64,000 nt of DNA from Bifidobacterium sp. ESL0728 (GTDB taxonomy: Bacteria > Actinomycetota > Actinomycetes > Actinomycetales > Bifidobacteriaceae), in the NCBI RefSeq assembly GCF_029392015.1, contig NZ_CP113925.1, forward strand, positions 310,001 through 374,000, given 5' to 3'. The notes below the pieces were generated by a model. The model had not been told where the DNA came from. It did not search any database and saw only the letters and a program-made list of their open reading frames with translations. The position numbers were made by a program, and so were the translations under genes. Shown here piece by piece: positions 52,602-61,817 of this stretch (within the stretch, counting starts at the first letter, position 1; every line of letters starts with the position of its first letter).

Positions 52602-53228
52602 ATGAGCGGGGTATTTATTTCGTTTGAGGGTGTCGACGGGGTGGGGAAGACCACGCAGGTCGAGCGCCTGAAAAGCTATGTCGAAGAGCTGGGGCGCGAG
52701 GTCGTGGTCACCCGTGAACCGGGCGGAACCAAGCTGGGGGTGGCGTTGCGGCAGTTGCTGCTTCATGGCGGCGATATCGCACCGCGCACAGAGGCGCTGC
52801 TCTTTGCCGCCGATCGTGCCCAGCATGTCGCCGAGGTCATCCGGCCGGCGCTCGCGCGGGGAGCCGTGGTCATTTCCGACCGTTATATCGATTCGTCGCT
52901 GGCCTATCAGGCCGGGGGGCGCGAGCTGACACAAGAGGAAGTGCGCAAGCTGAGCCTGTGGGCGACGAATAATCTGCTGCCGGAACGCACGTACTTGCTT
53001 GATATGGATCCTGCGGCTTCGCACGGCCGGCTTGACCACAGCGAGGACCGTATGGAATCGGCCGGTGACGGGTTCCAGGAACGGACGCGTTGGGCATTCT
53101 TGGATTTGGCGGCGCAAGAAAAATCTCGGTTCAAGGTCATCGATGCGTCCAAGCCGATTGATGAGGTATGGAATCAGATTCGCGCCGATGCCGATGATTT
53201 GCTGGCGGATTGGTCGTGCGGGTTGTAA
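52602..53228 (+). CDS. tmk: Thymidylate kinase
   Basis: The enzyme phosphorylates dTMP to dTDP with ATP, an essential step of dTTP synthesis. The P-loop is [12 protein letters not shown] (residues 8-19), followed by the DRX-type [21 protein letters not shown] and DMDPAAS. The 208-residue length is typical. GAGGAT precedes the start. It sits 286 bp before holB, a common pairing in bacteria. Confidence 0.96.
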   Translation: MSGVFISFEGVDGVGKTTQVERLKSYVEELGREVVVTREPGGTKLGVALRQLLLHGGDIAPRTEALLFAADRAQHVAEVIRPALARGAVVISDRYIDSSLAYQAGGRELTQEEVRKLSLWATNNLLPERTYLLDMDPAASHGRLDHSEDRMESAGDGFQERTRWAFLDLAAQEKSRFKVIDASKPIDEVWNQIRADADDLLADWSCGL

Positions 53229-53514
53229 TCGATGGAACTGTCGGAACTTGTGGACGACGACTCGTCTCTTCAGCTGGCCTGTGTGGACGTAAGTTGGCAG
53301 GCCATATCGGATTGCATAACGTAGTACACAGTGTTCCGGATGGTTGCTTCGACAGTTAAGCGATTTGGTTTGCAGCGTTTTGTGGGATATTGCGACAGGG
53401 CATGCGCGAATCCGCTGATGCTGGTAGGTTCGAACGAAACTTTGAAGTAATACGATTATGCTGTCTATCGGTAGTTTGAAATAGTGTGGTGATGACAAAA
53501 CCAGTGGAGGAACA

Positions 53515-54666
53515 ATGAGCGTATGGGACTCGATCGTCGGCCAGGAGCAGGTCGTGGAGCGGCTGCGTGCCGTCGCGTCCGGCGACCCGAAAGCCATCGC
53601 CCAGTCATGGCTGATTTGCGGCCCTCCCGGATCCGGTCGATCCAACGTTGCGCGTGCGTTCGCAGCGGCTTTGGAAAGCCCAAGTCACGGCTTGAGCAAC
53701 GAACCGGAACGTTCAAGCGAACAGGTTCTGGCCGGAACACATCCCGATGTCACCATATTGGCGACGAACAAGGTCACCATCGGCATCGATGAGGTTCGTG
53801 ATTTGATCGAGACTTCCGAGCAGACGCCGAGTATCGCTCCATGGCGGATCATCATCATCGAAGATGTTGACCGTATGCTTGAACGCACCACCAACGTGCT
53901 CCTGAAAGAGATCGAGGAACCCAGCCCCCACACCATCTGGCTCTTGTGCGCGCCGAGTGCCGAGGATGTGCTGCCGACCATTCGTTCGCGCACGCGCGTC
54001 ATCAATCTTGCGGTGCCGTCAACGCAATCCGTCGCGAAATTCCTGGAAACGCAGGAAAACATCGAACCGAAACTGGCCGCTCAGTGTGCACGTCTGGCGG
54101 AAGGGCATATCGGCGTAGCCAAGCTCTACGCCACCAACGAGCGGGTGCGTAGTGACCGTGCTGAGCTGGTTTCTGGCGTGCTCAATATGCGTAAAGCCTC
54201 GGATGCTGTACTGCTTGCGGGTCAGCTCATCGACAACGCCAAGGCCCAGGCGCAAAGTGACGTTGAAGAGAAGGCGGGCGAGCAGGAAGCAGAGTTCCGG
54301 CGCATCAATGGTTTGGGTGAAAAGGACCGAATTCCGCCGCAATTGCGGGGTGCCTTCAACCAGATCGGCAAAAAGGCCGATATCAAGCGCAGAGCCACCA
54401 GGCGCAGCCGCGATGTGCTCGACCGGGATCTCAACACCGTCGCCAGCATCTATCGTGACGTCTCCGTGTTGCAAAACAACGCCGAAGAATCGGCCGGCCT
54501 GATCAACAGGGAAAAGCGTTCGTCCCTCGTCAATCTGGCCGAGCGTCTGACCCGCCAAGGCGTGGTCGACCGACTCGAGGCCATCTCCGTCGCCCGCCGC
54601 CGCCTCAACGGCAACGGCAATCAGACGCTCCTCTTTGAAGCCTTGTTCTGCGCGCTGTTGGCGTGA
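53515..54666 (+). CDS. holB: DNA polymerase III delta' subunit
   Basis: This is a clamp-loader AAA+ subunit that helps open and load the beta clamp. The P-loop is GPPGSGRS (36-43) with Arg in place of Lys, which is usual for delta' that does not hydrolyse ATP. THPDVTILA, IIIIEDVDRML (Walker B-like) and the sensor/arginine region TIRSRTRVINL follow. The usual Cys-rich zinc module before THPD is missing; the position reads SPSHGLSNEPERS. The 383-residue length is normal. GGAGG precedes the start. Confidence 0.92.
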   Translation: MSVWDSIVGQEQVVERLRAVASGDPKAIAQSWLICGPPGSGRSNVARAFAAALESPSHGLSNEPERSSEQVLAGTHPDVTILATNKVTIGIDEVRDLIETSEQTPSIAPWRIIIIEDVDRMLERTTNVLLKEIEEPSPHTIWLLCAPSAEDVLPTIRSRTRVINLAVPSTQSVAKFLETQENIEPKLAAQCARLAEGHIGVAKLYATNERVRSDRAELVSGVLNMRKASDAVLLAGQLIDNAKAQAQSDVEEKAGEQEAEFRRINGLGEKDRIPPQLRGAFNQIGKKADIKRRATRRSRDVLDRDLNTVASIYRDVSVLQNNAEESAGLINREKRSSLVNLAERLTRQGVVDRLEAISVARRRLNGNGNQTLLFEALFCALLA

Positions 54667-54767
54667 ATATCGGTCTTTGCGGCGTCCACATTCGGGTCTG
54701 TTTTTTGAAGTGTCGAGGTGCAGACGCTGATAGCGAAGATAGGGAAGGTTGGAGGTGTATTTGAGCA

Positions 54768-55199
54768 ATGGTCAAGTTCGGTAGGCAGCGGCGTCGGCAG
54801 CAAGATAGACATGTCGTCAACTCTGCTGTTAATCGTTGCTATGAAATTCCCGCTGAAGCTTCGTACGATGAATCGTCATTGTCCTTGGGAATGTATGATA
54901 TCAAGTCCCGGGTCCGTAGATATGAACATAAAATAGTCGGATTCTCAATAATGCTTCTGGATGCCGGAAACGGTTTCGACGATCCGCAATGCATATACCG
55001 TATTGACGTCGCAGAAGGTAATATCCACGAGCATGTTTGCGTTCCGGGCGACAACACGGGAGTGAAAACCGTTCTGGAAAATATTCCGTATGGTATAGAA
55101 GGTCAGAAATTTGTCAATGAGCGTTATCATGGGTATCAAGGCATGGTCATGGATAAAGCGCAAACACAATATGATAGGTGGTGTGAATATGAGCAGTGA
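54768..55199 (+). CDS. Hypothetical protein, first gene of an overlapping pair
   Basis: A 143-residue soluble protein I do not recognise. The central part has YEHKIVGFSIMLLDAGNG and CIYRIDVAEGNIHEHVCVPG, a pattern with alternating hydrophobic strands and a His-rich end. GGAGGTG lies 13 bp before the ATG, a long spacing. Its stop codon overlaps the start of the next gene by 11 bp, so the two are coupled. The pair could be a toxin-antitoxin-like cassette, but nothing specific supports a function. Confidence 0.6.
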   Translation: MVKFGRQRRRQQDRHVVNSAVNRCYEIPAEASYDESSLSLGMYDIKSRVRRYEHKIVGFSIMLLDAGNGFDDPQCIYRIDVAEGNIHEHVCVPGDNTGVKTVLENIPYGIEGQKFVNERYHGYQGMVMDKAQTQYDRWCEYEQ

Positions 55200-55671
55200 A
55201 GCTTTGAAACCAAGCGATTATGATTTGGATGCTGCCAAGGCCGTTTTGTCGTATGTCGAAGATGAAGACAATCGTGCCAAGCTGATTGCGCAGGGTTATA
55301 AGCCCGCGGAGATGCCTATCGTCGCTGTCAGCGATAAAGAAACTTTGGGTGAGGTCTGCGCGAAGCTCAATACCACGCGTCGTAAAAACATCATTCTTGG
55401 TGTGTACTACACCGATCGTGATTCTTCTGATTCGATAAAGATTCTTAGATTTGAGCTTCATTCCTCTTTTGAACTTGATCAGCAGCATATCGAGGTTTTT
55501 GATGGCGAATCGGTGAATGCTCAAATCGGCGCGTTTTGCGATTGGCTCTCGGTGAACCCCGGCCAACCGGCAGGGTTCCCGACCAACTTGGCGAACCCGC
55601 AAGACAGTGAAGGCGCAAACGAGCATAACGGCACCGGCAGAGCGCAGAAGGTGGAACTGATAGAAGTCTGA
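55189..55671 (+). CDS. Hypothetical protein, second gene of an overlapping pair
   Basis: A 160-residue acidic soluble protein with no recognised family. The N-terminus is MSSEALKPSDYDLDAAKAVL; the middle contains ILGVYYTDRDSSDSIKILRF. The C-terminal 40 residues are Gly/Asn/Pro-rich and probably disordered. Start 55189 has AGGTGGTG. It is coupled to the preceding gene by overlap and followed by the YbhB/PEBP gene. The frame and codon use look like a real gene. Confidence 0.6.
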   Translation: MSSEALKPSDYDLDAAKAVLSYVEDEDNRAKLIAQGYKPAEMPIVAVSDKETLGEVCAKLNTTRRKNIILGVYYTDRDSSDSIKILRFELHSSFELDQQHIEVFDGESVNAQIGAFCDWLSVNPGQPAGFPTNLANPQDSEGANEHNGTGRAQKVELIEV

Positions 55672-55744
55672 CTTCCTTTGTTTTTGATTTCTTGGTTGGA
55701 AGATGTGAGTGCGTTTCGTCACAAGGCTGAGGGATACTTGGGAT

Positions 55745-56302
55745 ATGAAGATTTCAGCAGATTTCACGACTATTCCCGACGATTTCACCGGGGCAGCGGC
55801 GCCCGAATACAAGGTCGACGGCACGCCGATCGTCTCGTTCCCGTTCTACATCGACGAGGTGCAGGCCAACATGCATTATCTGCACTGGCAGCTGACCGAC
55901 CCGGACTCGATTCCCGTCTGTGGCTTCGAGTGGATCCATTGGTCGGCCGCCAACGTGCCAATCGACGCGCTGATGTTCGATTTCAACGATTCCCATGCCC
56001 TGCAGATTCCGCCGGACTTTTCGCGCCAACTGCCGACGATGATTCCCGAGGCTGCGCAGGGACGTACGAGCGCTGCCAGCAAGTTCGTAGGTTCGAGCAA
56101 TCCCTCGGTGACGATGCGTTACAACGGCCCGACCCCTCCCGACAAGCCCCACGGTTATGTGCTGCACGTCTGGGCCACGGTCGACCCGCTGCCGGATATG
56201 CGTCAGGGCTTCTGGCTCAACGATTTGTACCATAAGATTCTTGCTTATAGCGGCCCGATTGATGACGCTGAGATTACTTTTATCGGTAATCCGGCCAAAT
56301 AA
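55745..56302 (+). CDS. YbhB/YbcL (PEBP) family protein
   Basis: This is a phosphatidylethanolamine-binding-protein-like fold, related to Raf kinase inhibitor proteins. The bacterial function is unknown; a role in ligand or anion binding is usual speculation. The start at 55745 gives 185 residues. The core includes HYLHWQLTD, NGPTPPDKPHGYVLHVWA (the conserved PPxGxHRYxF-like segment) and a conserved C-terminal strand. There is no signal peptide. It is a single gene followed by a terminator. Confidence 0.88.
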   Translation: MKISADFTTIPDDFTGAAAPEYKVDGTPIVSFPFYIDEVQANMHYLHWQLTDPDSIPVCGFEWIHWSAANVPIDALMFDFNDSHALQIPPDFSRQLPTMIPEAAQGRTSAASKFVGSSNPSVTMRYNGPTPPDKPHGYVLHVWATVDPLPDMRQGFWLNDLYHKILAYSGPIDDAEITFIGNPAK

Positions 56303-56355
56303 GCTTTTCTGAGTGGGCAGATAATTTCCCATTACAGTGTTTCGATGAATCCAGC

Positions 56356-56512
56356 TTTTTGTGCCTCTTGCTGCGCCAAGAGGTACATTCTTTGAAGATT
56401 CGCTTTCGAATCTTCATTTTTTGAGCTTCTGGCGCGTCAAGCACCCCTTTTTCGAAAAATATGGCTTGATTCTGGATTTTTGGGACTCTTCGGCGCGCCA
56501 GGATGCCTTAAA
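56356..56512. repeat. 61-bp tandem repeat, about 2.5 units
   Basis: A related block (GCGCCAAG, GCGTCAAG, GCGCCAGG) occurs at 56373, 56434 and 56495, each exactly 61 bp from the next, and each follows a TTTTTG run and a CTCTT-like segment. The intervening GAATCTTCAT / GATTCTGGAT segments are also related. Unit 1 can fold as GTGCCTCTTG/CAAGAGGTAC. The array lies upstream of the C69 dipeptidase gene. Confidence 0.7.
56394..56422 (+). terminator. Terminator-like hairpin after the PEBP gene
   Basis: GAAGATTCG and CGAATCTTC with a 4-nt loop, followed by ATTTTTT. It is 92 bp after the PEBP stop and part of the first 61-bp repeat unit. Confidence 0.7.
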
Positions 56513-56636
56513 AATGGAGAATTTAGACAGTCAACGCAAAAAAGAAGTGCGAGAGGATGATAATACAACATTCAAGTGGCGCCACCTATTATCATTGATA
56601 TCAACATTCAATAATTCATTGAGAGGAACAACAACC

Positions 56637-58253
56637 ATGGCATGCACCACCATTTTGGTCGGCAAGGACGCGAGCTATGACGGCTCGACCATCATCGCGC
56701 GCAACGAGGATTCGGCGAACGGGGAGTTCAACCCGAAGCGTTTCGTCGTGGTCAAGCCCGCCGACCAGCCGCGGCATTATCGCAGTGTGCTCAATCATCT
56801 CGACATCGAGCTGCCGGATAATCCGTTGCAGTATACGTCGCTGCCGAACGCCAACCTCAAAGACGGCCTCTGGGGCGAGGCGGGCGTCAACGAGGCGAAC
56901 GTGGCCATGAGCGCCACCGAAACCCTGACCACCAATGAGCGCGTCCTCGGCGCCGATCCGTTCGTCGAGTTCGAGCCGGCCAAAGGCAAGGAAGGCGAGT
57001 CGGACTATGTGCCGGAAGTCGCCGGCGGCATCAGCGAAGAGGATTTCCTCTCCATCGTCCTGCCGTATATCAAGACCGCCCGCGAAGGCGTGGAGCGCTT
57101 GGGCTTGCTGCTTGAGCAGTACGGTACCAATGAGATGAACGGTGTCGCCTTCAGCGATGTCAACGAGATCTGGTGGCTTGAGACCGTCGGCGGCCACCAT
57201 TGGATCGCCAAGCGCGTGCCGGACGAGGCTTACGTCACGATGCCGAACCAGCTGGGCATCGATGAGTTTGATTTGGAAGACGCATTCGGCGAGCAGGAAA
57301 ATCATATGTGCTCCGCCGACTTGAACGAGTTCATCGAGGCCAACCATCTCGACCTTGCGGTCGAAGCGAGCACCCCGTTCAACCCACGCGACGCCTTCGG
57401 TTCGCATTCCGATTCCGACCACGTCTACAACACCCCGCGCGCCTGGTACATGCAGCGCACGCTGAACCCGTATGACGAGGTGTGGGACGGCCCGGACGCC
57501 GACCATACCCCCGAATCCGACGACATTCCCTGGGCGCGCCAGCCCGAGCGCAAGGTCACCATCGAAGACGTCAAGTATGTGCTGAGCTCGCACTATCAAG
57601 GCACGCCTTACGACCCGTACGGCCATCTCGGAGACGAGCACACCCGCCATATGTACCGTTGCATCGGCATCAACCGCCAGAGCCAGCTTTCTGTGATGCA
57701 GATTCGTCCCTATCGTCCACAGTCCGATCGAGCCATCCAGTGGATTTCCTACGGCTCGAACCCGTTCAACGCGCTGGTTCCGTTCTATCCGAACGTCGAC
57801 ACCACGCCGGCCTACCTCGAAGCGACCACCACCCGTGTGACTTCCGAGAACCTTTATTGGGAGAACCGCATCATCGCGGCGCTCTGCAACTCCGCGTTTG
57901 CCGAGACCTCCAATGCCATCGAGCGCTATCAGGAGCTCACCGGTGGCATGGGGCACCGTATGGTCGCGGCCACCGACGAACAGATCGCCCGACTCGGCGG
58001 CGACAAGGAGGCCAGCGCCGAATCGATGGCCCAGGCCGAGCTCAACGCTGGCAACCCCGATGGCGACGTCGAGCCGATGGAGCCCGACCAGATCATCGCC
58101 GCCACCCGCAACGCCGAGGTGCGCGAGATTCTGCGTGCCGCCAACCAGTCGATGGCCGATCAGATCAAGAAGGAGACCGACGCGCTGCTCGATTCTGTGC
58201 TCTACACGGCTTCGATGAAGATGTCCAACGGTTTCAACCGCTCCGACAACTGA
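56637..58253 (+). CDS. pepD: C69 family dipeptidase (PepD-like)
   Basis: This is a cytoplasmic dipeptidase of peptidase family C69 (Ntn-hydrolase fold). The start at 56637 follows GAGAGGA and gives MACTTILVG, which places the catalytic Cys at position 3, as expected for this family after N-terminal processing. ARNEDS near residue 22 and GLWGEAGVNEANVAMSATET are typical. The 538-residue length is typical. A long upstream in-frame stretch is open but has no ribosome-binding site and would bury the nucleophile. It has a very strong terminator. Confidence 0.93.
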   Translation: MACTTILVGKDASYDGSTIIARNEDSANGEFNPKRFVVVKPADQPRHYRSVLNHLDIELPDNPLQYTSLPNANLKDGLWGEAGVNEANVAMSATETLTTNERVLGADPFVEFEPAKGKEGESDYVPEVAGGISEEDFLSIVLPYIKTAREGVERLGLLLEQYGTNEMNGVAFSDVNEIWWLETVGGHHWIAKRVPDEAYVTMPNQLGIDEFDLEDAFGEQENHMCSADLNEFIEANHLDLAVEASTPFNPRDAFGSHSDSDHVYNTPRAWYMQRTLNPYDEVWDGPDADHTPESDDIPWARQPERKVTIEDVKYVLSSHYQGTPYDPYGHLGDEHTRHMYRCIGINRQSQLSVMQIRPYRPQSDRAIQWISYGSNPFNALVPFYPNVDTTPAYLEATTTRVTSENLYWENRIIAALCNSAFAETSNAIERYQELTGGMGHRMVAATDEQIARLGGDKEASAESMAQAELNAGNPDGDVEPMEPDQIIAATRNAEVREILRAANQSMADQIKKETDALLDSVLYTASMKMSNGFNRSDN

Positions 58254-58273
58254 AGCGGCAGTTTTCGCTAGCT

Positions 58274-58346
58274 AAAAGGTCGGTCGATAGAAATCAATGA
58301 ATGGTGTCAATCCGCCATTCCTGATTTCCTATCGACCGGCCTTTTT
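58274..58346 (+). terminator. Long terminator after the C69 dipeptidase gene
   Basis: A stem of about 30 bp (AAAGGTCGGTCGATAG with its complement, extended by GAAATCA and GAATGG pairs, a few mismatches) closes on a 10-nt loop and ends in CTTTTTG. Confidence 0.85.
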
Positions 58347-58519
58347 GCTATCCCCATGTTTTTGGCATGTTTCCCACTTGCGGGCGCGGCTGCTGATAGG
58401 CTTTGGGTATTGGTCGCGGGTTTATCGGCATGGCTGATTCGTAGGTTAAGCTGTGTGCCAGTAATGATAAAATTCCATGACTTCGGATTATTCTTACACG
58501 CAATGAAAGCAGGTATGGC

Positions 58520-60085
58520 ATGGCTCTGATCGATCAATTCACTACCCAGTATGGACTGGTCAAAAAAATCGACGCATTCGGGTATCTCGATTACCTGAAA
58601 AATCACGCCGAAGAGCCGCGCAAACACGGACAGGTCGTGCTGGTCACCGCCGATACGCCATTGAAGGCTTCGCGCGGTGAGGGCAAAACCACCACCACCA
58701 TCGCATTGATTGACGCCCTGCGTGCCCGTGGTATCGACGCGACCGCCGTGCTGCGCCAGCCGAGCATGGGCATCACCGCAGCAGGTTCCAAAGGCGGCGC
58801 TTCCGGCGGCGGCAAGTCCTCGCTTTCGCATCCCGAGCTGATTGACTGGGGTCTGTGTGGCGAAATGGCCGCCATCGAAAACGCGCAGAACCTGCTGGTT
58901 TCCTTCGCGGAGAAGGCCGTGGATGAAGGTCGTATCGATACGATTCTCGTGCCGCGTGTCTCGGAAGTCCCGTCGCGCTCGCTGCGTCAGATTGCCGTGG
59001 ACCGTGGCAAGGGAAACGTGCCCGAGCGCGTGGTGTTGACTCCGACCTGCGAACTGATGCAGATTGTGGTTCTTTCTCATTCCATGGACGAGATCGCCGG
59101 GCGCGTCTCCAAAATGGTGGCCGGCACCAAGGACGGCAACCCCGTTACTTTCGGTGAATTCATTGATTTGTGGCGCATCACCGGTATCCTCGGCGACGCG
59201 GTGAAGCCGGCTCAGACCGAAACCGTCAACGGCTCGCCGGTCTACGTGCACTGCGGCCCATTCGCCAACGTGTCGTTGGGTATCCCGAGCCTGATTTCGG
59301 TGGAGATGGCCTGCGCTTTGCACGACGTGGTGGTGGTCGAGGCCGGTTATGGTGCCGATGCCGGTGCCCAGAAATGGCTTGACATCGCCTGCCGCGAGTT
59401 TGGAGCAGAATGGCCGGCCGCTGCCGTGGTGGTCACCCGCGCCTCGACCTGGCGCGACGACCCGAAGCTCGCCTGGCGCTACCCGTTCCACGTGCATCGC
59501 CTCGAAAACCTTGGTATTCCAACCTTCCCGCTGGTCAATCTCTGGGACGGCGAGGATGACCAGATCGATTCCCTGCGCGACACTGCCAAGTCGCTGAACT
59601 TCCGCAATCCGATTATCGGAAACCTCTTCCGTGACGGCGGCGAGGCTCTGGCCCCTCAGCTTGATGCGTTCGTGCACGCGCTGGATTCGGCGAATAACGC
59701 CGCCAACTCCACGAACGCTCCCGCTGATTCCGCCGACCCGGAAGCCGCGAACAACCGCGCCAGCCACAAGGGCATGGGCCTGGTCGAGGACGTGAAGTGG
59801 ATTGCCGACAACGCTTACGGCGTTCCTGCCGACCGCGTGCTCTTCAAACTGGGCTTCACCGACTCCCTTGCCGCAGCGACCGAACTTTGCAACGGCGTCG
59901 GCACGAGCATCGACGACCTCGCGGTGGTCGCGGTCAAGTCCCCGGCGACGATGACCGACGACGATTCCGCCGCAACCGACGAACGCACCGTAACGCTCAA
60001 GAAAGTTGAGCCGCATCTCGGCGCCGGCGTCGTTCAGGTCAACCTCACCACTTCTCTGACGACCCCGATGCCCAAGATCGTCTGA
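58520..60085 (+). CDS. fhs: Formate-tetrahydrofolate ligase
   Basis: The enzyme makes 10-formyl-tetrahydrofolate from formate, ATP and THF, feeding purine synthesis and using formate from pyruvate formate-lyase. The P-loop SRGEGKTTTT begins near residue 52. LRQPSMGIT and GGASGGGKSSL, then FANVSLGIPSL and EAGYGADAGAQKW, are family hallmarks. The 521-residue length is slightly below the 550-560 norm. The C-terminal third contains an Ala/Asn/Ser-rich patch near 392-412. It is followed 9 bp later by a membrane protein gene on the same strand. Confidence 0.96.
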   Translation: MALIDQFTTQYGLVKKIDAFGYLDYLKNHAEEPRKHGQVVLVTADTPLKASRGEGKTTTTIALIDALRARGIDATAVLRQPSMGITAAGSKGGASGGGKSSLSHPELIDWGLCGEMAAIENAQNLLVSFAEKAVDEGRIDTILVPRVSEVPSRSLRQIAVDRGKGNVPERVVLTPTCELMQIVVLSHSMDEIAGRVSKMVAGTKDGNPVTFGEFIDLWRITGILGDAVKPAQTETVNGSPVYVHCGPFANVSLGIPSLISVEMACALHDVVVVEAGYGADAGAQKWLDIACREFGAEWPAAAVVVTRASTWRDDPKLAWRYPFHVHRLENLGIPTFPLVNLWDGEDDQIDSLRDTAKSLNFRNPIIGNLFRDGGEALAPQLDAFVHALDSANNAANSTNAPADSADPEAANNRASHKGMGLVEDVKWIADNAYGVPADRVLFKLGFTDSLAAATELCNGVGTSIDDLAVVAVKSPATMTDDDSAATDERTVTLKKVEPHLGAGVVQVNLTTSLTTPMPKIV

Positions 60086-60094
60086 GGCCGCCCT

Positions 60095-61033
60095 ATGGCT
60101 GGGAATAGCGAGAGAGACGAGAGCGATAAGGATAGCGCCACTAAAAGTAATACAGCCAGTGGTATGGCTAGCAATAATGGCAGCAGTCATGGCAGCGGTA
60201 CCGTCAGCAACTCCGAAAACGAAACTCGCACAGGCCATAGCGCGCCGGGCCACGCCTCGGTGAGCGTTGACCAAAGCGCGCCGGACAGCAGCACGGTGGG
60301 CACTGACCAGACCGCAACCGACAATACCCAGCTGAGCGCCGACCAGCGTGCGGCCATTTCGGGCCTCGCCAAAGACGATGTTTACGTCAGGCAATCCAAG
60401 TGGACCACGTTCCGCGAGCTTCCCGTTGGTCAGAAAGGTTCTTTTTTCGTCCAGAATTTCCTGCTGGGCACGGTCGTGGTCGTCGTCGTCCTTGCTATCG
60501 TCATTTCGCTGGTGGTCACCTACCTGACCAAGCCGCCCACCCCGGTCTTCACGCTGGAAGCGGTGAATATGCGCGAAAATTCCCAGCAAATCAGCGCGTT
60601 GAAAGACGGATTCGTCAAATACGATAATGTCAAGGACGCGCGCTTGGTGAGTTTCGGCAGCAATCTCAACATCGGCAAAAGCAGTTATACCGACGATTCG
60701 CCGAAAATCATGACCCAGATTGCGGCCGGTCAGATCAACGCCATGATTTCCGAAAGGAAAACCTTGGCTACGCTCAATAAGCGTGGCTTGGTCAACAGGC
60801 CTTCGCAAGTGCTCACGGCCTTGGAGCTCAAGCGGTATCTGGATATGGGGGTTCTGATCGACGCGCAAGGCAAGCCGGCTACGAGCGCGAAAGAAGCCGT
60901 TTATTTCGATCTTTCCCGTTCGCAGACATGGAAGGCCAAAGGTCTGCCGGGCGACGCGCTGTTCGGTTTTGCCAACGTCAAAAGTGGCAAGGACCACCCG
61001 CGAGCTTTCGTAAGGTATCTCGATTTCAAGTAA
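60095..61033 (+). CDS. Hypothetical single-span membrane protein
   Basis: I do not recognise a family. The first 115 residues are a Ser/Asn/Thr/Gly-rich hydrophilic segment. One span (LLGTVVVVVVLAIVISLVV, about 126-147) follows, then an extracytoplasmic domain of about 160 residues with FVKYDNVKDARLVSFGSNL and a pattern resembling a degenerate substrate-binding fold (QIAAGQINAMIS). It lies 9 bp after fhs and is probably co-transcribed. The start has no clear Shine-Dalgarno sequence, so coupling to fhs is likely. The function is unknown. Confidence 0.65.
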   Translation: MAGNSERDESDKDSATKSNTASGMASNNGSSHGSGTVSNSENETRTGHSAPGHASVSVDQSAPDSSTVGTDQTATDNTQLSADQRAAISGLAKDDVYVRQSKWTTFRELPVGQKGSFFVQNFLLGTVVVVVVLAIVISLVVTYLTKPPTPVFTLEAVNMRENSQQISALKDGFVKYDNVKDARLVSFGSNLNIGKSSYTDDSPKIMTQIAAGQINAMISERKTLATLNKRGLVNRPSQVLTALELKRYLDMGVLIDAQGKPATSAKEAVYFDLSRSQTWKAKGLPGDALFGFANVKSGKDHPRAFVRYLDFK

Positions 61034-61269
61034 GCGAGCTGTACCTAATGACGCGTGATTGCTATGGCGCAGCCGTGGTCTATTGGCGGAATTTGGCGGT
61101 CCGTTTGCTGTTTACCTGGCAGCCGGACGCGATGGTCGCATCGGGGTTATCGAAAAATAATCTCCCCGCGAACCGTTCTGCCGCTTTCGTTTTGGACGTG
61201 TACAAAGGTTGTGCGCGCTGTCAGACAACCCGTCGCCATCAGGCCACTTGATTTTGCAAAGCACATGAC

Positions 61270-61322
61270 AAAAGGCGATAAGCCAAACCAATCGAAATTC
61301 TTTGGTGGGCTTATCGCCTTTT
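61270..61322. terminator. Bidirectional terminator between membrane protein and MIF-like gene
   Basis: AAAAGGCGATAAGCC pairs with GGCTTATCGCCTTTT, extended by AACCA/TGGTT pairs around a loop of about 13 nt. A and T runs on both flanks make it usable from both sides. Confidence 0.85.
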
Positions 61323-61363
61323 AATGATTGTTGTCAGCTTTGTTCAACGTCGATGCAAGGAAC

Positions 61364-61717
61364 TTAGAAGTTGCCGCCGTTCCAGCCCCAGTCGCCTGTG
61401 GCCGTGTAGCGGATGTAGGTGCGGTCCTCGGGCACACCAAGCTCGTCATGAAGCGCGGCCATGATCTGCTTGGTCATCGCCTCCCAAACGGTTCGGTCGA
61501 TGCTCTCGGGCGCGCCCATGACGTTGACCTCGACGTAGGCCGCCGGCTTCTCGTCGGTGCCGCCGAAGTAAATCGGCATATTGTCTTCGAATGGGCACAT
61601 CAGCCAGCTCTCGGTCTTGCCGGGGACGGTGGTGATGGCCTTGCCGTACGCAGCCTTGAGCGCCTCGCGTTGGGCCTGCGTGGTGGAAACGGAAACGTGG
61701 GTATGAATGACTGGCAT
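61364..61717 (-). CDS. MIF-like tautomerase superfamily protein
   Basis: This is a 117-residue protein of the tautomerase/macrophage migration inhibitory factor superfamily, which uses an N-terminal proline as catalytic base. MPVIHTHVSVS places Pro2 at the mature N-terminus. Lys34 in TVPGKTESW matches the active-site lysine of MIF. YFGGTDEKPAAYVEV, DRTYIRY and the C-terminal WGWNGGNF resemble the MIF FGGSSEPCALC, DRVYINY and GWNNSTF. It is closer to MIF than to the 60-residue 4-oxalocrotonate tautomerases. AAGGAG precedes the start. Substrate and partner are unknown. Confidence 0.85.
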   Translation of the reverse strand: MPVIHTHVSVSTTQAQREALKAAYGKAITTVPGKTESWLMCPFEDNMPIYFGGTDEKPAAYVEVNVMGAPESIDRTVWEAMTKQIMAALHDELGVPEDRTYIRYTATGDWGWNGGNF

Positions 61718-61817
61718 GGTAGCTCCTTGCGTTTGCGATGAATCGTTATCGTCACTGATATTTTATGACAAACGTTACGCATAAGGCGGTGCGCATTCCA
61801 TTTCCGGCCTTACGTAA

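Noticed and set aside
53420..53450. tRNA T-arm-like GGTTCGAAC
   Set aside because: No acceptor, D or anticodon stem can be built around it.
56616..57956. Open frame of about 446 codons antisense to the C69 dipeptidase
   Set aside because: Shadow of the dipeptidase gene, with His/Arg/Val-rich composition and no motifs.
58307..60997. Very long open frame (about 896 codons) antisense to fhs and the following gene
   Set aside because: It mirrors the codon structure of the real plus-strand genes, which carry clear family motifs, and its translation shows no recognisable domain. In GC-rich DNA such antisense frames are common.
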